A DNA stretch of 28,154 nucleotides from JAYQUR01 sp038133505 (lineage in GTDB: Bacteria; Pseudomonadota; Alphaproteobacteria; MPNO01; UBA830). Numbering within the stretch: the first letter of the stretch is position 1; each line of letters opens with the position of its first letter. The position numbers were made by a program, and so were the translations under genes. The stretch covers positions 1 through 28,154 of the forward strand of contig JAYPTI010000021.1 of assembly GCA_038133505.1 (NCBI GenBank). Reading direction: 5' to 3'. The notes beneath the pieces are model-generated. The model saw only the letters and a list, made by a program, of their open reading frames with translations. It was not told the origin of the DNA and made no database searches. Below are positions 7,998-16,192 of this stretch, in pieces.

Positions 7998-9200
7998 ATG
8001 GCAGCCGTTCTCCATATGAAGCGAAACGTATCGCTGCTGGCGCTGTGCCAGGGCTATGCGCAGACGTCGGTCACGATCGTGATCACCGTTTCCGCTCTCG
8101 CGGGCGCGATCATCGCCGAGGAAAAATCGCTGGCGACCCTGCCGCATGCCTTCATGTGGCTGGCGACCGCGGCGGCGGCGATGCCGGCCTCGCTTCTGAT
8201 GAAACGGTTCGGCCGGCGCGGCGGCTTCGCGATGGGCTCCACCCTCGGGATGCTCGGCTGCGCTCTGTGCACGCTCGGCGTCTATGAATCCAATCTCTGG
8301 ATATTCATCTGCGGCACGTCCTGCATGGGCGCCTTCAATTCGTTCAACCAGTATCTCCGTTTCGCCGCTGCCGAAACGGCCGACGAAAAATTCCGGCCGA
8401 CGGCCATCGCGCTCGTGATCGGCGGCGGCGTGGTCGCGGCGTTCGTCGGCGGCGCCATTGCCAACGGCACCAAGGACCTGCTCGCACCGGTCGAGTTCGC
8501 CGGCACATACGTCGTTCTCGCGGTCTGCCCGATTCTTCTCGCCATCACGATCCAGTTCATCCGGATGCCGGAGATCTCGGAGTCCGCCGCCAGCGGCGGA
8601 GCGGCGCCCGCCCGCCCGCTGCCGCAGATCATGAAACAACCCGCCTTCGTGGTCGCGGCGATCGGCACGTCCGTCTCGTGGGCGGGCATGATCCTGATGA
8701 TGGCGGCGACGCCGCTGTCGATGAAATATTGCGGGCTCGCCTTCGGCGACGTCACGTTCGTGATCCAGTGGCACATGTTCGCGATGTTCGCGCCGTCCTT
8801 CATCGCCGGCTGGCTGATCGCGCGGTTCGGCAACCTCAACGCGATCCTGATGGGCTTCGCGCTGTTCTTCGTCGGTATCGCGGCGGGCCTCTCCGGCATT
8901 TCCGTCGCGCATTTCTTCCTCACCAACATCGCCATCGGCGCGGGCTGGAACCTGATGCTGATCGGCTCGACGGCGCTGCTGGTCACCTGTCACACGGAGG
9001 CGGAAAAGGGCAAGGTCCAGGGCGCGAACGACACGATCGCGTATCTGCTCGCCGCGATTTCGTCGTTCTTCGCCGGCTATCTGCAGATCGAGGTCGGCTG
9101 GAACGCGGTCATGATCGCCATCGTCCCGCAGGTCGTCGTGGTCGGCGCCGCAGTGTGGTGGATGCGCTCGGTCCAAACGCGGACGGCAGCCGCCGAATAA
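7998..9200 (+). CDS. MFS transporter
   Basis: A 400-residue major facilitator superfamily permease with about 12 predicted hydrophobic segments in two halves. The loop after TM2 has LLMKRFGRRGGFAMG, a version of the family's G-x-x-x-D/R-x-x-G-R-R signature. The second half begins near residue 215 (QIMKQPAFVVAAIG) after a short basic linker. The substrate cannot be inferred. The start at 7998 is followed by a second in-frame ATG at 8016; the first is preferred because of the -10 spacing, but neither has a ribosome site. The gene stands alone between the BLUF gene and the TRAP binding protein gene. Confidence 0.88.
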   Translation: MAAVLHMKRNVSLLALCQGYAQTSVTIVITVSALAGAIIAEEKSLATLPHAFMWLATAAAAMPASLLMKRFGRRGGFAMGSTLGMLGCALCTLGVYESNLWIFICGTSCMGAFNSFNQYLRFAAAETADEKFRPTAIALVIGGGVVAAFVGGAIANGTKDLLAPVEFAGTYVVLAVCPILLAITIQFIRMPEISESAASGGAAPARPLPQIMKQPAFVVAAIGTSVSWAGMILMMAATPLSMKYCGLAFGDVTFVIQWHMFAMFAPSFIAGWLIARFGNLNAILMGFALFFVGIAAGLSGISVAHFFLTNIAIGAGWNLMLIGSTALLVTCHTEAEKGKVQGANDTIAYLLAAISSFFAGYLQIEVGWNAVMIAIVPQVVVVGAAVWWMRSVQTRTAAAE

Positions 9201-9208
9201 GCCGGCCT

Positions 9209-9236
9209 TTGCGCGGCGCCCCGAGAGGGGCATACT
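9209..9236 (+). promoter_or_regulatory. Possible promoter of the TRAP binding protein gene
   Basis: TTGCGC and CATACT are spaced by 16 bases, about 40 bases before the start codon. Both hexamers are imperfect. A good Shine-Dalgarno (GGGAGGAAAC) follows. Confidence 0.3.
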
Positions 9237-9276
9237 CTTCCCGTAAGAAAAACGCAGTAATAAACGGGAGGAAACA

Positions 9277-10299
9277 ATGATTACCGTACTGCGCCATAAA
9301 ATCGTGCCGGCCATCGTCGCCGGCGCATTCGCCGCCGGCCTGGCCGCCGGATCCGCCAATTCCGCGACCCTGATCAAGATCGGCCATCCGCTGCAACCGA
9401 AGAGCGCGTTGCAGAAATGGGGCGAATTTTTCAAGGAAGGCATCGAAAAGCGCAGCGAGGCCGCTGCGAACGTAAAGATCTATCCGGCCAGCCAGCTGGG
9501 GGCGATTCCCCGCATGATCGAGGGCGTCCAGCTCGGCACCATCGAGATGGCGACCATTCCGCCGGGCTTCTTCACCGGCATCGACCAGCGCTATTCCGTC
9601 CTGGCCGCTCCCGGCCTGTTCGACGACCTGCGGCATGGCCACGCGGTGCTGCACGACCCCGAGTTCAAGAAGGTCTTCTGGTCGATCGGGGAAAGCAAGG
9701 GCATGAAGATGATTGCCATGTCGTGCGACGCGCCGACCGACTATGCGACCACCAGGCCGATCCGCACGCTGGCCGACTTCAAGGGGCTGAAACTCCGGGT
9801 GTTCGGCAGCAAGTTCGAGATCGAATCGCTGCGACGCCTCGGCGCGACCGGCGTCCCGATGCCGCTGAGCGAGGTCATCCCCGCGATCCAGCAGAAGGTG
9901 ATCGACGGCAACAAGGCGGCCATCGTCGTCTTCGTGCCGTTCAAGTATCAGACCGTTGCGAAGTACGTCTTCGAAGCGCGGGAATCGCTGATCTGCATCA
10001 ACCGCGTCGTCAGCAAGGTCTGGTTCGACAAGCTGCCGAAGGCGACGCAGACCGCGATCGAGGAGGAAGCCGCCAAGGCTGACGACAAGATCATCGATTT
10101 CAGTGTGAACCTCGTGAAGACGTTCTACGGCGTCTGGACGAAGACCGGCGGCGTGCTGACGCGCCTCAACGACGCGGAGCATCAGGAACTGCTGAAGCGG
10201 TTCGCCGGGGTCGCTCCCGCCGTGCTCGAGGGCCAGCCCGAGGTTCTCGAGGTCTACAACACGGTCAAACGCGTCGCGGCCCGACTGCGCGCCAAATAG
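9277..10299 (+). CDS. TRAP transporter solute-binding protein (DctP family)
   Basis: Periplasmic binding protein of a TRAP transporter, 340 residues, with a signal peptide to about residue 30 (ending GSANSA). Family features are GHPLQPKSALQKWGEFFKEGIEKRS, the YPASQLG motif, the hinge segment TLADFKGLKLRVFGS with the arginine (Arg176) that normally binds a ligand carboxylate, and MPLSEVIPAIQQKVIDG. A strong Shine-Dalgarno GGAGG precedes the ATG. No DctQ or DctM membrane subunits are found on either side. It must be an orphan that works with a membrane unit encoded elsewhere, or serves another role such as sensing. The ligand is probably an organic acid. Confidence 0.92.
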   Translation: MITVLRHKIVPAIVAGAFAAGLAAGSANSATLIKIGHPLQPKSALQKWGEFFKEGIEKRSEAAANVKIYPASQLGAIPRMIEGVQLGTIEMATIPPGFFTGIDQRYSVLAAPGLFDDLRHGHAVLHDPEFKKVFWSIGESKGMKMIAMSCDAPTDYATTRPIRTLADFKGLKLRVFGSKFEIESLRRLGATGVPMPLSEVIPAIQQKVIDGNKAAIVVFVPFKYQTVAKYVFEARESLICINRVVSKVWFDKLPKATQTAIEEEAAKADDKIIDFSVNLVKTFYGVWTKTGGVLTRLNDAEHQELLKRFAGVAPAVLEGQPEVLEVYNTVKRVAARLRAK

Positions 10300-10311
10300 G
10301 CTCGATTCTGC

Positions 10312-10341
10312 CCGTCTCCGCCCCGAAACGGGCGGGGACGG
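10312..10341 (+). terminator. Strong hairpin terminator after the TRAP gene
   Basis: A 12-bp stem (CCGTCTCCGCCC with GGGCGGGGACGG, one G-T wobble, loop CGAAAC) starts 12 bases after the stop codon. There is no long T tract. It insulates rlmN from the TRAP gene. Confidence 0.65.
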
Positions 10342-10347
10342 TCTCAA

Positions 10348-10376
10348 TCGACCCGGCCGGCATTCGGCCCTATATT
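10348..10376 (+). promoter_or_regulatory. Promoter of rlmN, leaderless
   Basis: TCGACC (-35, 4 of 6 consensus matches) and TATATT (-10, 5 of 6) are spaced by exactly 17 bases, right after a terminator. The -10 ends 6 bases before the ATG at 10383, so transcription should begin at the A of the start codon. No Shine-Dalgarno is present. This is the best supported of the leaderless candidates. Confidence 0.6.
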
Positions 10377-10382
10377 GCGGCC

Positions 10383-11540
10383 ATGCCGGCCGATAACACC
10401 ATCATGCCAGACGCGCCCCGGAGTCCGTCCGAAACGGGCTTCGCCCCTGCCGCTTCTCCTGCGACCGACGGGAAGACCGACCTTGTGGGCCTGTCGCGCG
10501 ACGAGATGACGGCGGTCTTCGCCGAGATGGGCCTGCCCGCCTTCCGCGTGAAACAGGTCTGGCACTGGATCTACCATCACGGCGTCCGCGATTTCGCGGA
10601 GATGAGCACGCTGGCCAAGGGGCTGCGCTACGACCTCGCCGAGAAATTCTTCATATCGCGCCCGGGCATCGTAACCGAGCAGACCTCGACGGACCGCACG
10701 CGCAAATGGCTGATGTCGTTCGACGACGGCAAGATGGCCGAGGCGGTGCACATTCCGGAGGAGGACCGCGGCGCGGTCTGTATCTCCTCGCAGGTCGGCT
10801 GCACGCTGAACTGCCGGTTCTGCCACACCGGCACCCAGGTGATGGTGCGCAACCTGACCGCGGGGGAGATCGTCGGCCAGTTCATGCTGGCACGCGATTC
10901 GTACGGCGAATGGCCGTCGTCCCTCGAGCCGCGCCAGCTCACCAACATCGTCATGATGGGCATGGGCGAGCCGCTCTACAATTACGACAACGTCGTGAAG
11001 GCGCTCCGCATCGTCATGGACGAGGAAGGCATCGGCGTGTCGCGGCGGCGCATCACGCTGTCGACCGCGGGCGTGGTGCCGATGATCCCGCAGGTCGGCG
11101 CCGATCTCGGCGTCCAGCTCGCGATCTCGCTTCATGCGGTGCACGACGATTTGCGCGACGAGATCGTGCCGATCAACAAGAAGTACCCGATCGCCGCGCT
11201 GCTGGATGCCTGCCGCGCCTATCCGACGGCGCGCAATTCCCGGCGCATCACCTTCGAATACGTCATGCTGAAGGACGTCAACGATAGCCCGGCGGACGCG
11301 CGCGAACTGGTGCGGCTGATTTCCGGCATTCCCGCCAAGGTGAACCTGATCCCGTTCAACCCGTGGCCCGGCGCGCCATACGAATGCTCCACCGACGAGG
11401 CCATCGCCGCCTTCGCCGACATCGTCAACCGGGCCGGCTACTCGTCGCCGGTACGCACGCCGCGCGGCCGCGACATCGCCGCCGCCTGCGGCCAGCTCAA
11501 GACCGCCAGCGAACGCGAACGGAAATCGGCGCGCGCCTGA
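10383..11540 (+). CDS. rlmN: RlmN, dual-specificity rRNA/tRNA adenine C2 methyltransferase
   Basis: Radical-SAM enzyme that methylates C2 of A2503 in 23S rRNA and, in the family, A37 of some tRNAs. The 385-residue protein carries the 4Fe-4S motif Cys140-x3-Cys144-x2-Cys147 (CTLNCRFC). The two cysteines used for methyl transfer are present: Cys133 (in AVCISSQ) and Cys369 (in AAACGQL). Other conserved blocks are MGMGEPLYNYDNV, the LAISLHA segment and VNLIPFNPWPGAPY. The N-terminal segment to about residue 35 is low-complexity and probably dispensable. A second ATG in frame at 10404 is possible, but 10383 fits the promoter. The gene is followed 24 bases later by the four-helix membrane protein gene. 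Confidence 0.97.
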   Translation: MPADNTIMPDAPRSPSETGFAPAASPATDGKTDLVGLSRDEMTAVFAEMGLPAFRVKQVWHWIYHHGVRDFAEMSTLAKGLRYDLAEKFFISRPGIVTEQTSTDRTRKWLMSFDDGKMAEAVHIPEEDRGAVCISSQVGCTLNCRFCHTGTQVMVRNLTAGEIVGQFMLARDSYGEWPSSLEPRQLTNIVMMGMGEPLYNYDNVVKALRIVMDEEGIGVSRRRITLSTAGVVPMIPQVGADLGVQLAISLHAVHDDLRDEIVPINKKYPIAALLDACRAYPTARNSRRITFEYVMLKDVNDSPADARELVRLISGIPAKVNLIPFNPWPGAPYECSTDEAIAAFADIVNRAGYSSPVRTPRGRDIAAACGQLKTASERERKSARA

Positions 11541-11564
11541 GCGCCGCGAACGGGGGAACGACCG

Positions 11565-12017
11565 ATGGAATGGAAAGACGTCCCGGCGGAAGAGGCCGCT
11601 CAGAACAAGTATTTCGGGCTCGGCGGCTGGCTGCTGCTGTTCTACGTGCTCGCGGTTCTGGCCTTCCTGGGAAGCTTCATGAGCCTGTTCGGCATTTCCC
11701 AGTTCCAGCAGCTCTACGGCGACAACTACGCCATCCTGCTCGGCCTCGCCATCGTCCAGGCGATCCTCCAGCTGCCGTTCATCGTCCTCGCGCCGAAGAA
11801 GAGCCCGCAGATGCCGAAAGCGGTGATCTCGGCCTACTGGCTGAGCGTATCGCTGTCGGCCATCGTCGCGATCATCGTCGGCCCGGGCCAGATGCTGCCG
11901 CAAGTGATCATCGGCGTCGTCTACGTCGCGCTGCTGCAGTTGTACTTCAAGAAGTCCAGGCGGGTGAACGTCACCTACCTGCACAGGGTACCGGCGGAGG
12001 AACCTGCGGCGGCCTGA
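11565..12017 (+). CDS. Four-helix membrane protein, DUF2569-like
   Basis: A 150-residue integral membrane protein with four hydrophobic segments (about 21-43, 55-77, 86-107, 110-128) between a short acidic N-terminus and a basic then acidic tail. The first helix begins GLGGWLLLFYVLAVLAF, which resembles the GGWL start of DUF2569-type membrane proteins. No function is known. A purine-rich GGGGGAACG stretch before the ATG serves as ribosome site. It lies close behind rlmN and may share its transcript, but nothing links the functions. Family assignment is tentative; that it is a real membrane protein gene is well supported. Confidence 0.75.
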   Translation: MEWKDVPAEEAAQNKYFGLGGWLLLFYVLAVLAFLGSFMSLFGISQFQQLYGDNYAILLGLAIVQAILQLPFIVLAPKKSPQMPKAVISAYWLSVSLSAIVAIIVGPGQMLPQVIIGVVYVALLQLYFKKSRRVNVTYLHRVPAEEPAAA

Positions 12018-12022
12018 CGCGC

Positions 12023-12050
12023 TTGCCGCGCGGCGCGCATTCCCTATACT
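12023..12050 (+). promoter_or_regulatory. Promoter of argG
   Basis: TTGCCG (-35) and TATACT (-10) are spaced by 16 bases, placed 43 bases before the argG ATG. The -10 matches the consensus at 5 of 6 positions. No arginine operator is recognised. Confidence 0.5.
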
Positions 12051-12092
12051 CCGCGCGCCTGAAGACGAAGGCTGACAATACAGGGGCACCCG

Positions 12093-13313
12093 ATGGCCGG
12101 ACCGAAACCCGGTGACGTGAACAAGATCGTGCTCGCCTATTCGGGCGGGCTGGATACCTCCGTCATCCTCAAATGGCTGCAGCAGACCTACGAGTGCGAG
12201 GTGGTGACCTTCACCGCCGACCTCGGCCAGGGCGAGGAAGTGGAGCCCGCGCGCGCGAAGGCCGAAGCTGCAGGCGTCAAGGAAATCTACATCGACGACC
12301 TGCGCGAGGAGTTCGTGCGCGACTTCGTCTTCCCGATGTTCCGCGCCAACGCGCTCTACGAAGGCATCTACCTGCTCGGCACGTCGATTGCCCGGCCGCT
12401 GATCGCCAAGCGCCAGATCGAGATCGCGCGCGAGACCGGCGCCGACGCCGTCAGCCACGGTGCCACCGGCAAGGGCAACGACCAGGTCCGCTTCGAGCTC
12501 GGCTACTATGCGCTCGAGCCCGACATCAAGGTGATCGCGCCGTGGCGTGAATGGGATCTCGATTCGCGCACCAAGCTGCTGGAGTTCGCGCGCGAGCACC
12601 AGATTCCCATCTCCCGCGACAAGATGGACGAGCCGCCCTATTCGACCGACGCCAACCTGCTGCACATCTCCTACGAGGGCCGCGTGCTGGAGGACCCGTG
12701 GAACGAGGCGGACGATGCGATGTACACGCGCTCTGTCTCGCCCGAGAAGGCGCCCGACACGCCGACCTATATCGAGATCGAGTTCAAGGGCGGAGATGCG
12801 GTCGCCGTCGACGGCGAGACGTTGAGCCCGGCCGCGCTGCTGACGAAGCTCAACGCGCTCGGCGGCGCCAACGGCATCGGGCGCATCGACATCGTCGAGA
12901 ACCGCTACGTCGGCATGAAGTCGCGCGGCGTCTACGAGACGCCCGGCGGCACGATCCTGGCGGCCGCGCACAGGGGAATCGAATCCATCACGCTCGACCG
13001 GGGCGCGGCGCACCTGAAGGACGAGCTGATGCCGCGCTACGCGGAACTCATCTATAACGGCTTCTGGTTCTCGCCCGAGCGCGAGATGATCCAGGCCGCC
13101 GTCGACGAGAGCCAGAAGCACGTCGAGGGCACGGTGCGGCTGAAGCTGTTCAAGGGCTCGGTCAGCGTGGTCGGGCGCAAGTCGCCGGTCAGCCTCTATT
13201 CCGAGCAGCACGTCACCTTCGAGGCGGATTCGGTCTACGACCAGCGCGATGCGGAGGGCTTCATCAAGCTCAACGCGCTGCGCCTGCGCCTGATGCGCGC
13301 CCAGCGGGGCTGA
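12093..13313 (+). CDS. argG: Argininosuccinate synthase
   Basis: Joins citrulline and aspartate with ATP to make argininosuccinate, the penultimate step of arginine synthesis; cytoplasmic. The 406 residues match the usual length. The ATP-pyrophosphatase loop AYSGGLDTS is at 15-23. Conserved blocks follow: FTADLGQGEE, GTSIARPLIAK, SHGATGKGNDQVRFE and RDKMDEPPYSTDANLLHISYEG. No defects are seen. The start ATG follows an AGGGGCACCCG stretch. The EamA gene starts 8 bases downstream and probably shares its transcript. Confidence 0.98.
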   Translation: MAGPKPGDVNKIVLAYSGGLDTSVILKWLQQTYECEVVTFTADLGQGEEVEPARAKAEAAGVKEIYIDDLREEFVRDFVFPMFRANALYEGIYLLGTSIARPLIAKRQIEIARETGADAVSHGATGKGNDQVRFELGYYALEPDIKVIAPWREWDLDSRTKLLEFAREHQIPISRDKMDEPPYSTDANLLHISYEGRVLEDPWNEADDAMYTRSVSPEKAPDTPTYIEIEFKGGDAVAVDGETLSPAALLTKLNALGGANGIGRIDIVENRYVGMKSRGVYETPGGTILAAAHRGIESITLDRGAAHLKDELMPRYAELIYNGFWFSPEREMIQAAVDESQKHVEGTVRLKLFKGSVSVVGRKSPVSLYSEQHVTFEADSVYDQRDAEGFIKLNALRLRLMRAQRG

Positions 13314-13321
13314 CGCGACCC

Positions 13322-14212
13322 TTGGCGGCGGCGCCTTCCTTTCTGCGCGCCGCCTTCTGGGCGGTCATGACGGCAATCAGCTTCGCCGTCATGATGACGA
13401 CCATCCACTACCTGGGCGGCAAGTTCGACGCCTTCGAGCTTGTCTTCGTGCGGGCGATCGTCGGCCTGTTCCTCGTCATCCCGCTGATCTCCCGGTCGGG
13501 CGTCGGGGCGCTCAAGACGACCCGGATGCCGATGCACGTCGTCCGCACCCTGTTCGGGCTGTTCGCCATGGCGACGCTCTATTACGCGCTGGTCGAGGTC
13601 CCCATCGCCCAGGCGACCGTGCTGACCTTCCTGATACCGCTGTTCACGACCATTGCGGCCGGAACGGTGCTGCGCGAACGCGTGGGCATCCACCGCTGGA
13701 CCGCGACCCTTGTCGGCTTCGGCGGCGCGCTGATCATCATCCGCCCGGGCTTCGTCGACGTCTCGGTCCCCGTCATGCTCGCGGTCCTGTCGTCCCTGCT
13801 CTACGCCGGCGCGTGGTCCAGCGTTAAGATCCTGACGCGGACGGATTCGGCCGCCGTTACCGTTTTCTGGATGAACGTCCTGATGGTGCCGTTGACAGCT
13901 GTCCCGCTGTTCTTCGTCTGGGTGACGCCTGCCTGGGCCGACGTGCCGCCGCTTCTGATCATGGCGCTGGCGGGATGGTCCGCGCATTTCTGCCAGGCGC
14001 GCACCTTCGAGCATGCGGACGCCAGCGCGGTCATGCCGTTCGACTTCCTCCGACTGCCGATCGCCGCCACGTTCGGCTGGTTCCTGTTCCGCGAGACCGT
14101 CGACGCCTACACGTGGGCGGGCGGCGCGATCATCTTCGCCGCCGGCTACTACATCACGCTCCGCGAAAGCCGGAAGAAGCGCCAGGCGGCCGCCGCCGAA
14201 AAAGCGTCCTAG
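13322..14212 (+). CDS. EamA/DMT-family transporter
   Basis: A 296-residue drug/metabolite transporter with about ten hydrophobic helices in two EamA repeats. The first repeat is about 8-140, with the ALYYALVEVPIAQATVLTFLIPLFTTIAA block typical of the family. The second is about 150-285 and contains ASAVMPFDFLRLPIAATFGWFLFRE. Such proteins export metabolites. The start is taken as TTG 13322, eight bases after the argG stop; an in-frame ATG at 13367 would cut into the first helix and is less likely. Position after argG makes an amino-acid-related role possible, but this is only inference. The stop codon shares a CTAG with the stop of the convergent NnrU-like gene. Confidence 0.88.
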   Translation: MAAAPSFLRAAFWAVMTAISFAVMMTTIHYLGGKFDAFELVFVRAIVGLFLVIPLISRSGVGALKTTRMPMHVVRTLFGLFAMATLYYALVEVPIAQATVLTFLIPLFTTIAAGTVLRERVGIHRWTATLVGFGGALIIIRPGFVDVSVPVMLAVLSSLLYAGAWSSVKILTRTDSAAVTVFWMNVLMVPLTAVPLFFVWVTPAWADVPPLLIMALAGWSAHFCQARTFEHADASAVMPFDFLRLPIAATFGWFLFRETVDAYTWAGGAIIFAAGYYITLRESRKKRQAAAAEKAS

Positions 14213-14904
14213 ATCGGCGTCAGATAAAGCCCGACGACGGGCCCGTGCGCGAAGATCAATGCCGCGAACAGCAGGATCCCGGCGGCGATCCGTCCCCATC
14301 CGACGGCCGAAAGGCTGATCTTCGTCCGCCCTTCCGCGGCGGCGCGGAACGGCATCCTCGACGTCGCGGCCTCGAACGTGGCCCACTCGGGACCGCCCGA
14401 TGCGCGGCGGCGCGCGTCGATATGCGCCATGCCGAGGGCCGACAGCACGAAAAAGCCGCCGCAGAACAGGATCCCGGCCGCATCTCCGCGAACGATGACG
14501 TGACCTGCCGACCAGAAGGCGAAGGCGCTCAACATGGGGTGACGGGTGACGGCATAGATGCCCGACAGCGTCGCGGGATCGGGGGGCGCGCCGTCCATGC
14601 CGGCGAGCGTCGGGTTGCGCGTCGTCAGGCTGCAGACGAACAGGATCGAGGCGACGAACATCAGGAAATAGAGGATCGGCGGACCGAGCGGGCCGACGTC
14701 CCACACCGGCAGAACCGCCGCGAAACGATAGGAATCGCCCATCCAGACGAGGGCGATGGCGACGAGGACGGAGTAGAAGCCGCGAAACGCGGACTCGCCC
14801 ATCCTCGCGATCAGGGGCGCGCGGACCGATGCGCTCGACATCACGAAATGCCCGCCGACGAAGGCGAGAGTCGCGAGAGCAAGGGTTATGAGCGAGGCGT
14901 CCAG
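14209..14904 (-). CDS. NnrU-family membrane protein, probable CTG start
   Basis: Integral membrane protein of the NnrU family (named from a nitric-oxide-responsive gene; role unclear, related to isoprenylcysteine-methyltransferase-like folds). Family blocks are APLIARMGESAFRGFYSV, GIYAVTRHPMLSAFAFWSAGH and the arginine-rich ARRRASGGPEW. The first ATG or GTG in frame (14844) would lack the first helix. Reading upstream gives LITLALATLAFVGGHFVM, the expected TM1 with its GHF motif. The only start-like codon there is CTG at 14904, with GGGAGG ending seven bases before it. That start gives 231 residues. The gene follows folD on the same strand by 59 bases. Its stop overlaps the stop of the convergent EamA gene in a shared CTAG. 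Confidence 0.85.
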   Translation of the reverse strand: MDASLITLALATLAFVGGHFVMSSASVRAPLIARMGESAFRGFYSVLVAIALVWMGDSYRFAAVLPVWDVGPLGPPILYFLMFVASILFVCSLTTRNPTLAGMDGAPPDPATLSGIYAVTRHPMLSAFAFWSAGHVIVRGDAAGILFCGGFFVLSALGMAHIDARRRASGGPEWATFEAATSRMPFRAAAEGRTKISLSAVGWGRIAAGILLFAALIFAHGPVVGLYLTPI

Positions 14905-14963
14905 GGTGCGCCCTCCCGGCGACGGAACATGCCGGACAGTTCAGCGCAGAAAGCGAGTCGCCG

Positions 14964-15854
14964 TTACAGCGCCGGCGGCTCGATCCCGTTCTGGCGGCAG
15001 GCGGCGACCAGCGTGTTACGCAGCAGGCAGGCGATGGTCATCGGCCCGACGCCGCCCGGCACCGGCGTGATCGCGCCCGCGACCTCGACCGCCTCCGGGA
15101 AATTCACGTCGCCGACGAGGCGGTACTTGCCCTCCTCCGCGGCCGGGACGCGGTTGATCCCGACGTCGATGACGGTCGCGCCCGGCTTGATCCAATCGCC
15201 GCCGATCATCTGCGGCCGCCCGACGGCGGCGACCACGATATCGGCCTCGCGGCACACGGCGGGCAGGTCCCTGGTGCGCGAATGCGCGACGGTGACCGTG
15301 CAGTTGGCGGCGAGCAGGAGCTGCACCATCGGCTTGCCGACGATGTTGGAGCGGCCGACGACGACCGCGTTGAGGCCGGTCAGGTCGCCAAGCCTGTCCT
15401 CGAGCAGCATCATGCACCCCAACGGCGTGCAAGGGACCATGCCGCCGCGCCCCGTCGACAGCAGGCCCACGTTGGTGAGGTGGAATCCGTCGACGTCCTT
15501 CGCCGGATCGATCGCGTCGATCACCTTGTTCTCGTCGATCTGGTCGGGCAATGGCAGCTGGACGAGGATGCCGTTGACCGCCGGGTCCCTGTTGAGCCGG
15601 TCGACGACGGCGAGCAGGTCGGCCTCTGACGTGTCGGCGGGCAGCGTCTCGCCGAGCGAGTTCATGCCGCACTCGACGGTCTGCTTGTTCTTGTTCCGCA
15701 CGTAGACCTGGCTGGCAGGGTCCTCGCCGACGAGCACTGCGGCGAGGCCGGGCACGAGGCCGTGGTCCGCCTTGATCTGCGCCGCCGCCTCGGCGACGCG
15801 GGCGCGCAGCCCTTCCGCGAAACCCTTGCCGTCTATGATCCTGCTGTCATCCAT
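14964..15854 (-). CDS. folD: FolD, methylenetetrahydrofolate dehydrogenase/cyclohydrolase
   Basis: Bifunctional enzyme interconverting 5,10-methylene- and 10-formyl-tetrahydrofolate with NADP; cytoplasmic. It has 296 residues, the standard length. The signature VLVGEDPASQVYVRNKNKQTVECGM contains the catalytic Tyr and Lys. Further blocks are QLPLPDQIDENKVIDAIDPAKDVDGFH, the cofactor loop VVVGRSNIVGKPM, and the C-terminal DVGIN and PVPGGVGPMT. The ATG overlaps the end of the DUF167 gene by 8 bases, so the two are translationally coupled in a yggT-DUF167-folD operon. Confidence 0.98.
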   Translation of the reverse strand: MDDSRIIDGKGFAEGLRARVAEAAAQIKADHGLVPGLAAVLVGEDPASQVYVRNKNKQTVECGMNSLGETLPADTSEADLLAVVDRLNRDPAVNGILVQLPLPDQIDENKVIDAIDPAKDVDGFHLTNVGLLSTGRGGMVPCTPLGCMMLLEDRLGDLTGLNAVVVGRSNIVGKPMVQLLLAANCTVTVAHSRTRDLPAVCREADIVVAAVGRPQMIGGDWIKPGATVIDVGINRVPAAEEGKYRLVGDVNFPEAVEVAGAITPVPGGVGPMTIACLLRNTLVAACRQNGIEPPAL

Positions 15855-16176
15855 CCGACGCCGTCTCCATCCATTCTTTTAGGCGCGCGGCGAGCTCGTC
15901 CGGCGCGCCGGCAATCTCTATCACCTTTCGCCGCGACGTGTCGCCCGAGGCGATGCGAAACGCGCCGCGCGGCAGCTTCCACGTCTTCGCCAGCAGCTTT
16001 ATCGCGGCCGCGTTGGCCTTGCCGCCTTCGGGAACCGCCGTCACCTGGACCTTGAGGATGCGGGACCCGTCTGCCTCGTCGGCCACACCCGCGATCGCGT
16101 TCCGCGGGGATCCGGGCGTCACCCGTACCGCGAGGCGGACGCCGTCGGGTGCGGGCGTGACGGGACCGGAAGACAT
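15847..16176 (-). CDS. DUF167 (YggU-like) family protein
   Basis: A small cytoplasmic protein of 109 residues. The family pattern is visible: RLAVRVTPGSPRNAIAGV at the start, then LKVQVTAVPEGGKANAAAIKLLAKTWKLPRG and the basic turn SGDTSRRKVIEIAG. The molecular role of DUF167 is not known. It sits 16 bases after yggT and overlaps folD, the gene order commonly seen in Alphaproteobacteria, so co-transcription is very likely. Confidence 0.93.
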   Translation of the reverse strand: MSSGPVTPAPDGVRLAVRVTPGSPRNAIAGVADEADGSRILKVQVTAVPEGGKANAAAIKLLAKTWKLPRGAFRIASGDTSRRKVIEIAGAPDELAARLKEWMETASDG

Positions 16177-16192
16177 CCGCGGGAACCGCGGA

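Noticed and set aside
7980..9443. Long minus-strand frame over the MFS gene
   Set aside because: Shadow frame; the plus strand encodes a typical 12-helix permease.
10344..13211. A 955-codon minus-strand frame over rlmN and argG
   Set aside because: Shadow of strongly coding plus-strand genes. Composition is rich in Arg, Asp, His and Val without motifs.
13975..15705. A 576-codon plus-strand frame over the NnrU-like gene and folD
   Set aside because: Antisense to two recognisable genes, low-complexity Arg-rich sequence, no family signature.
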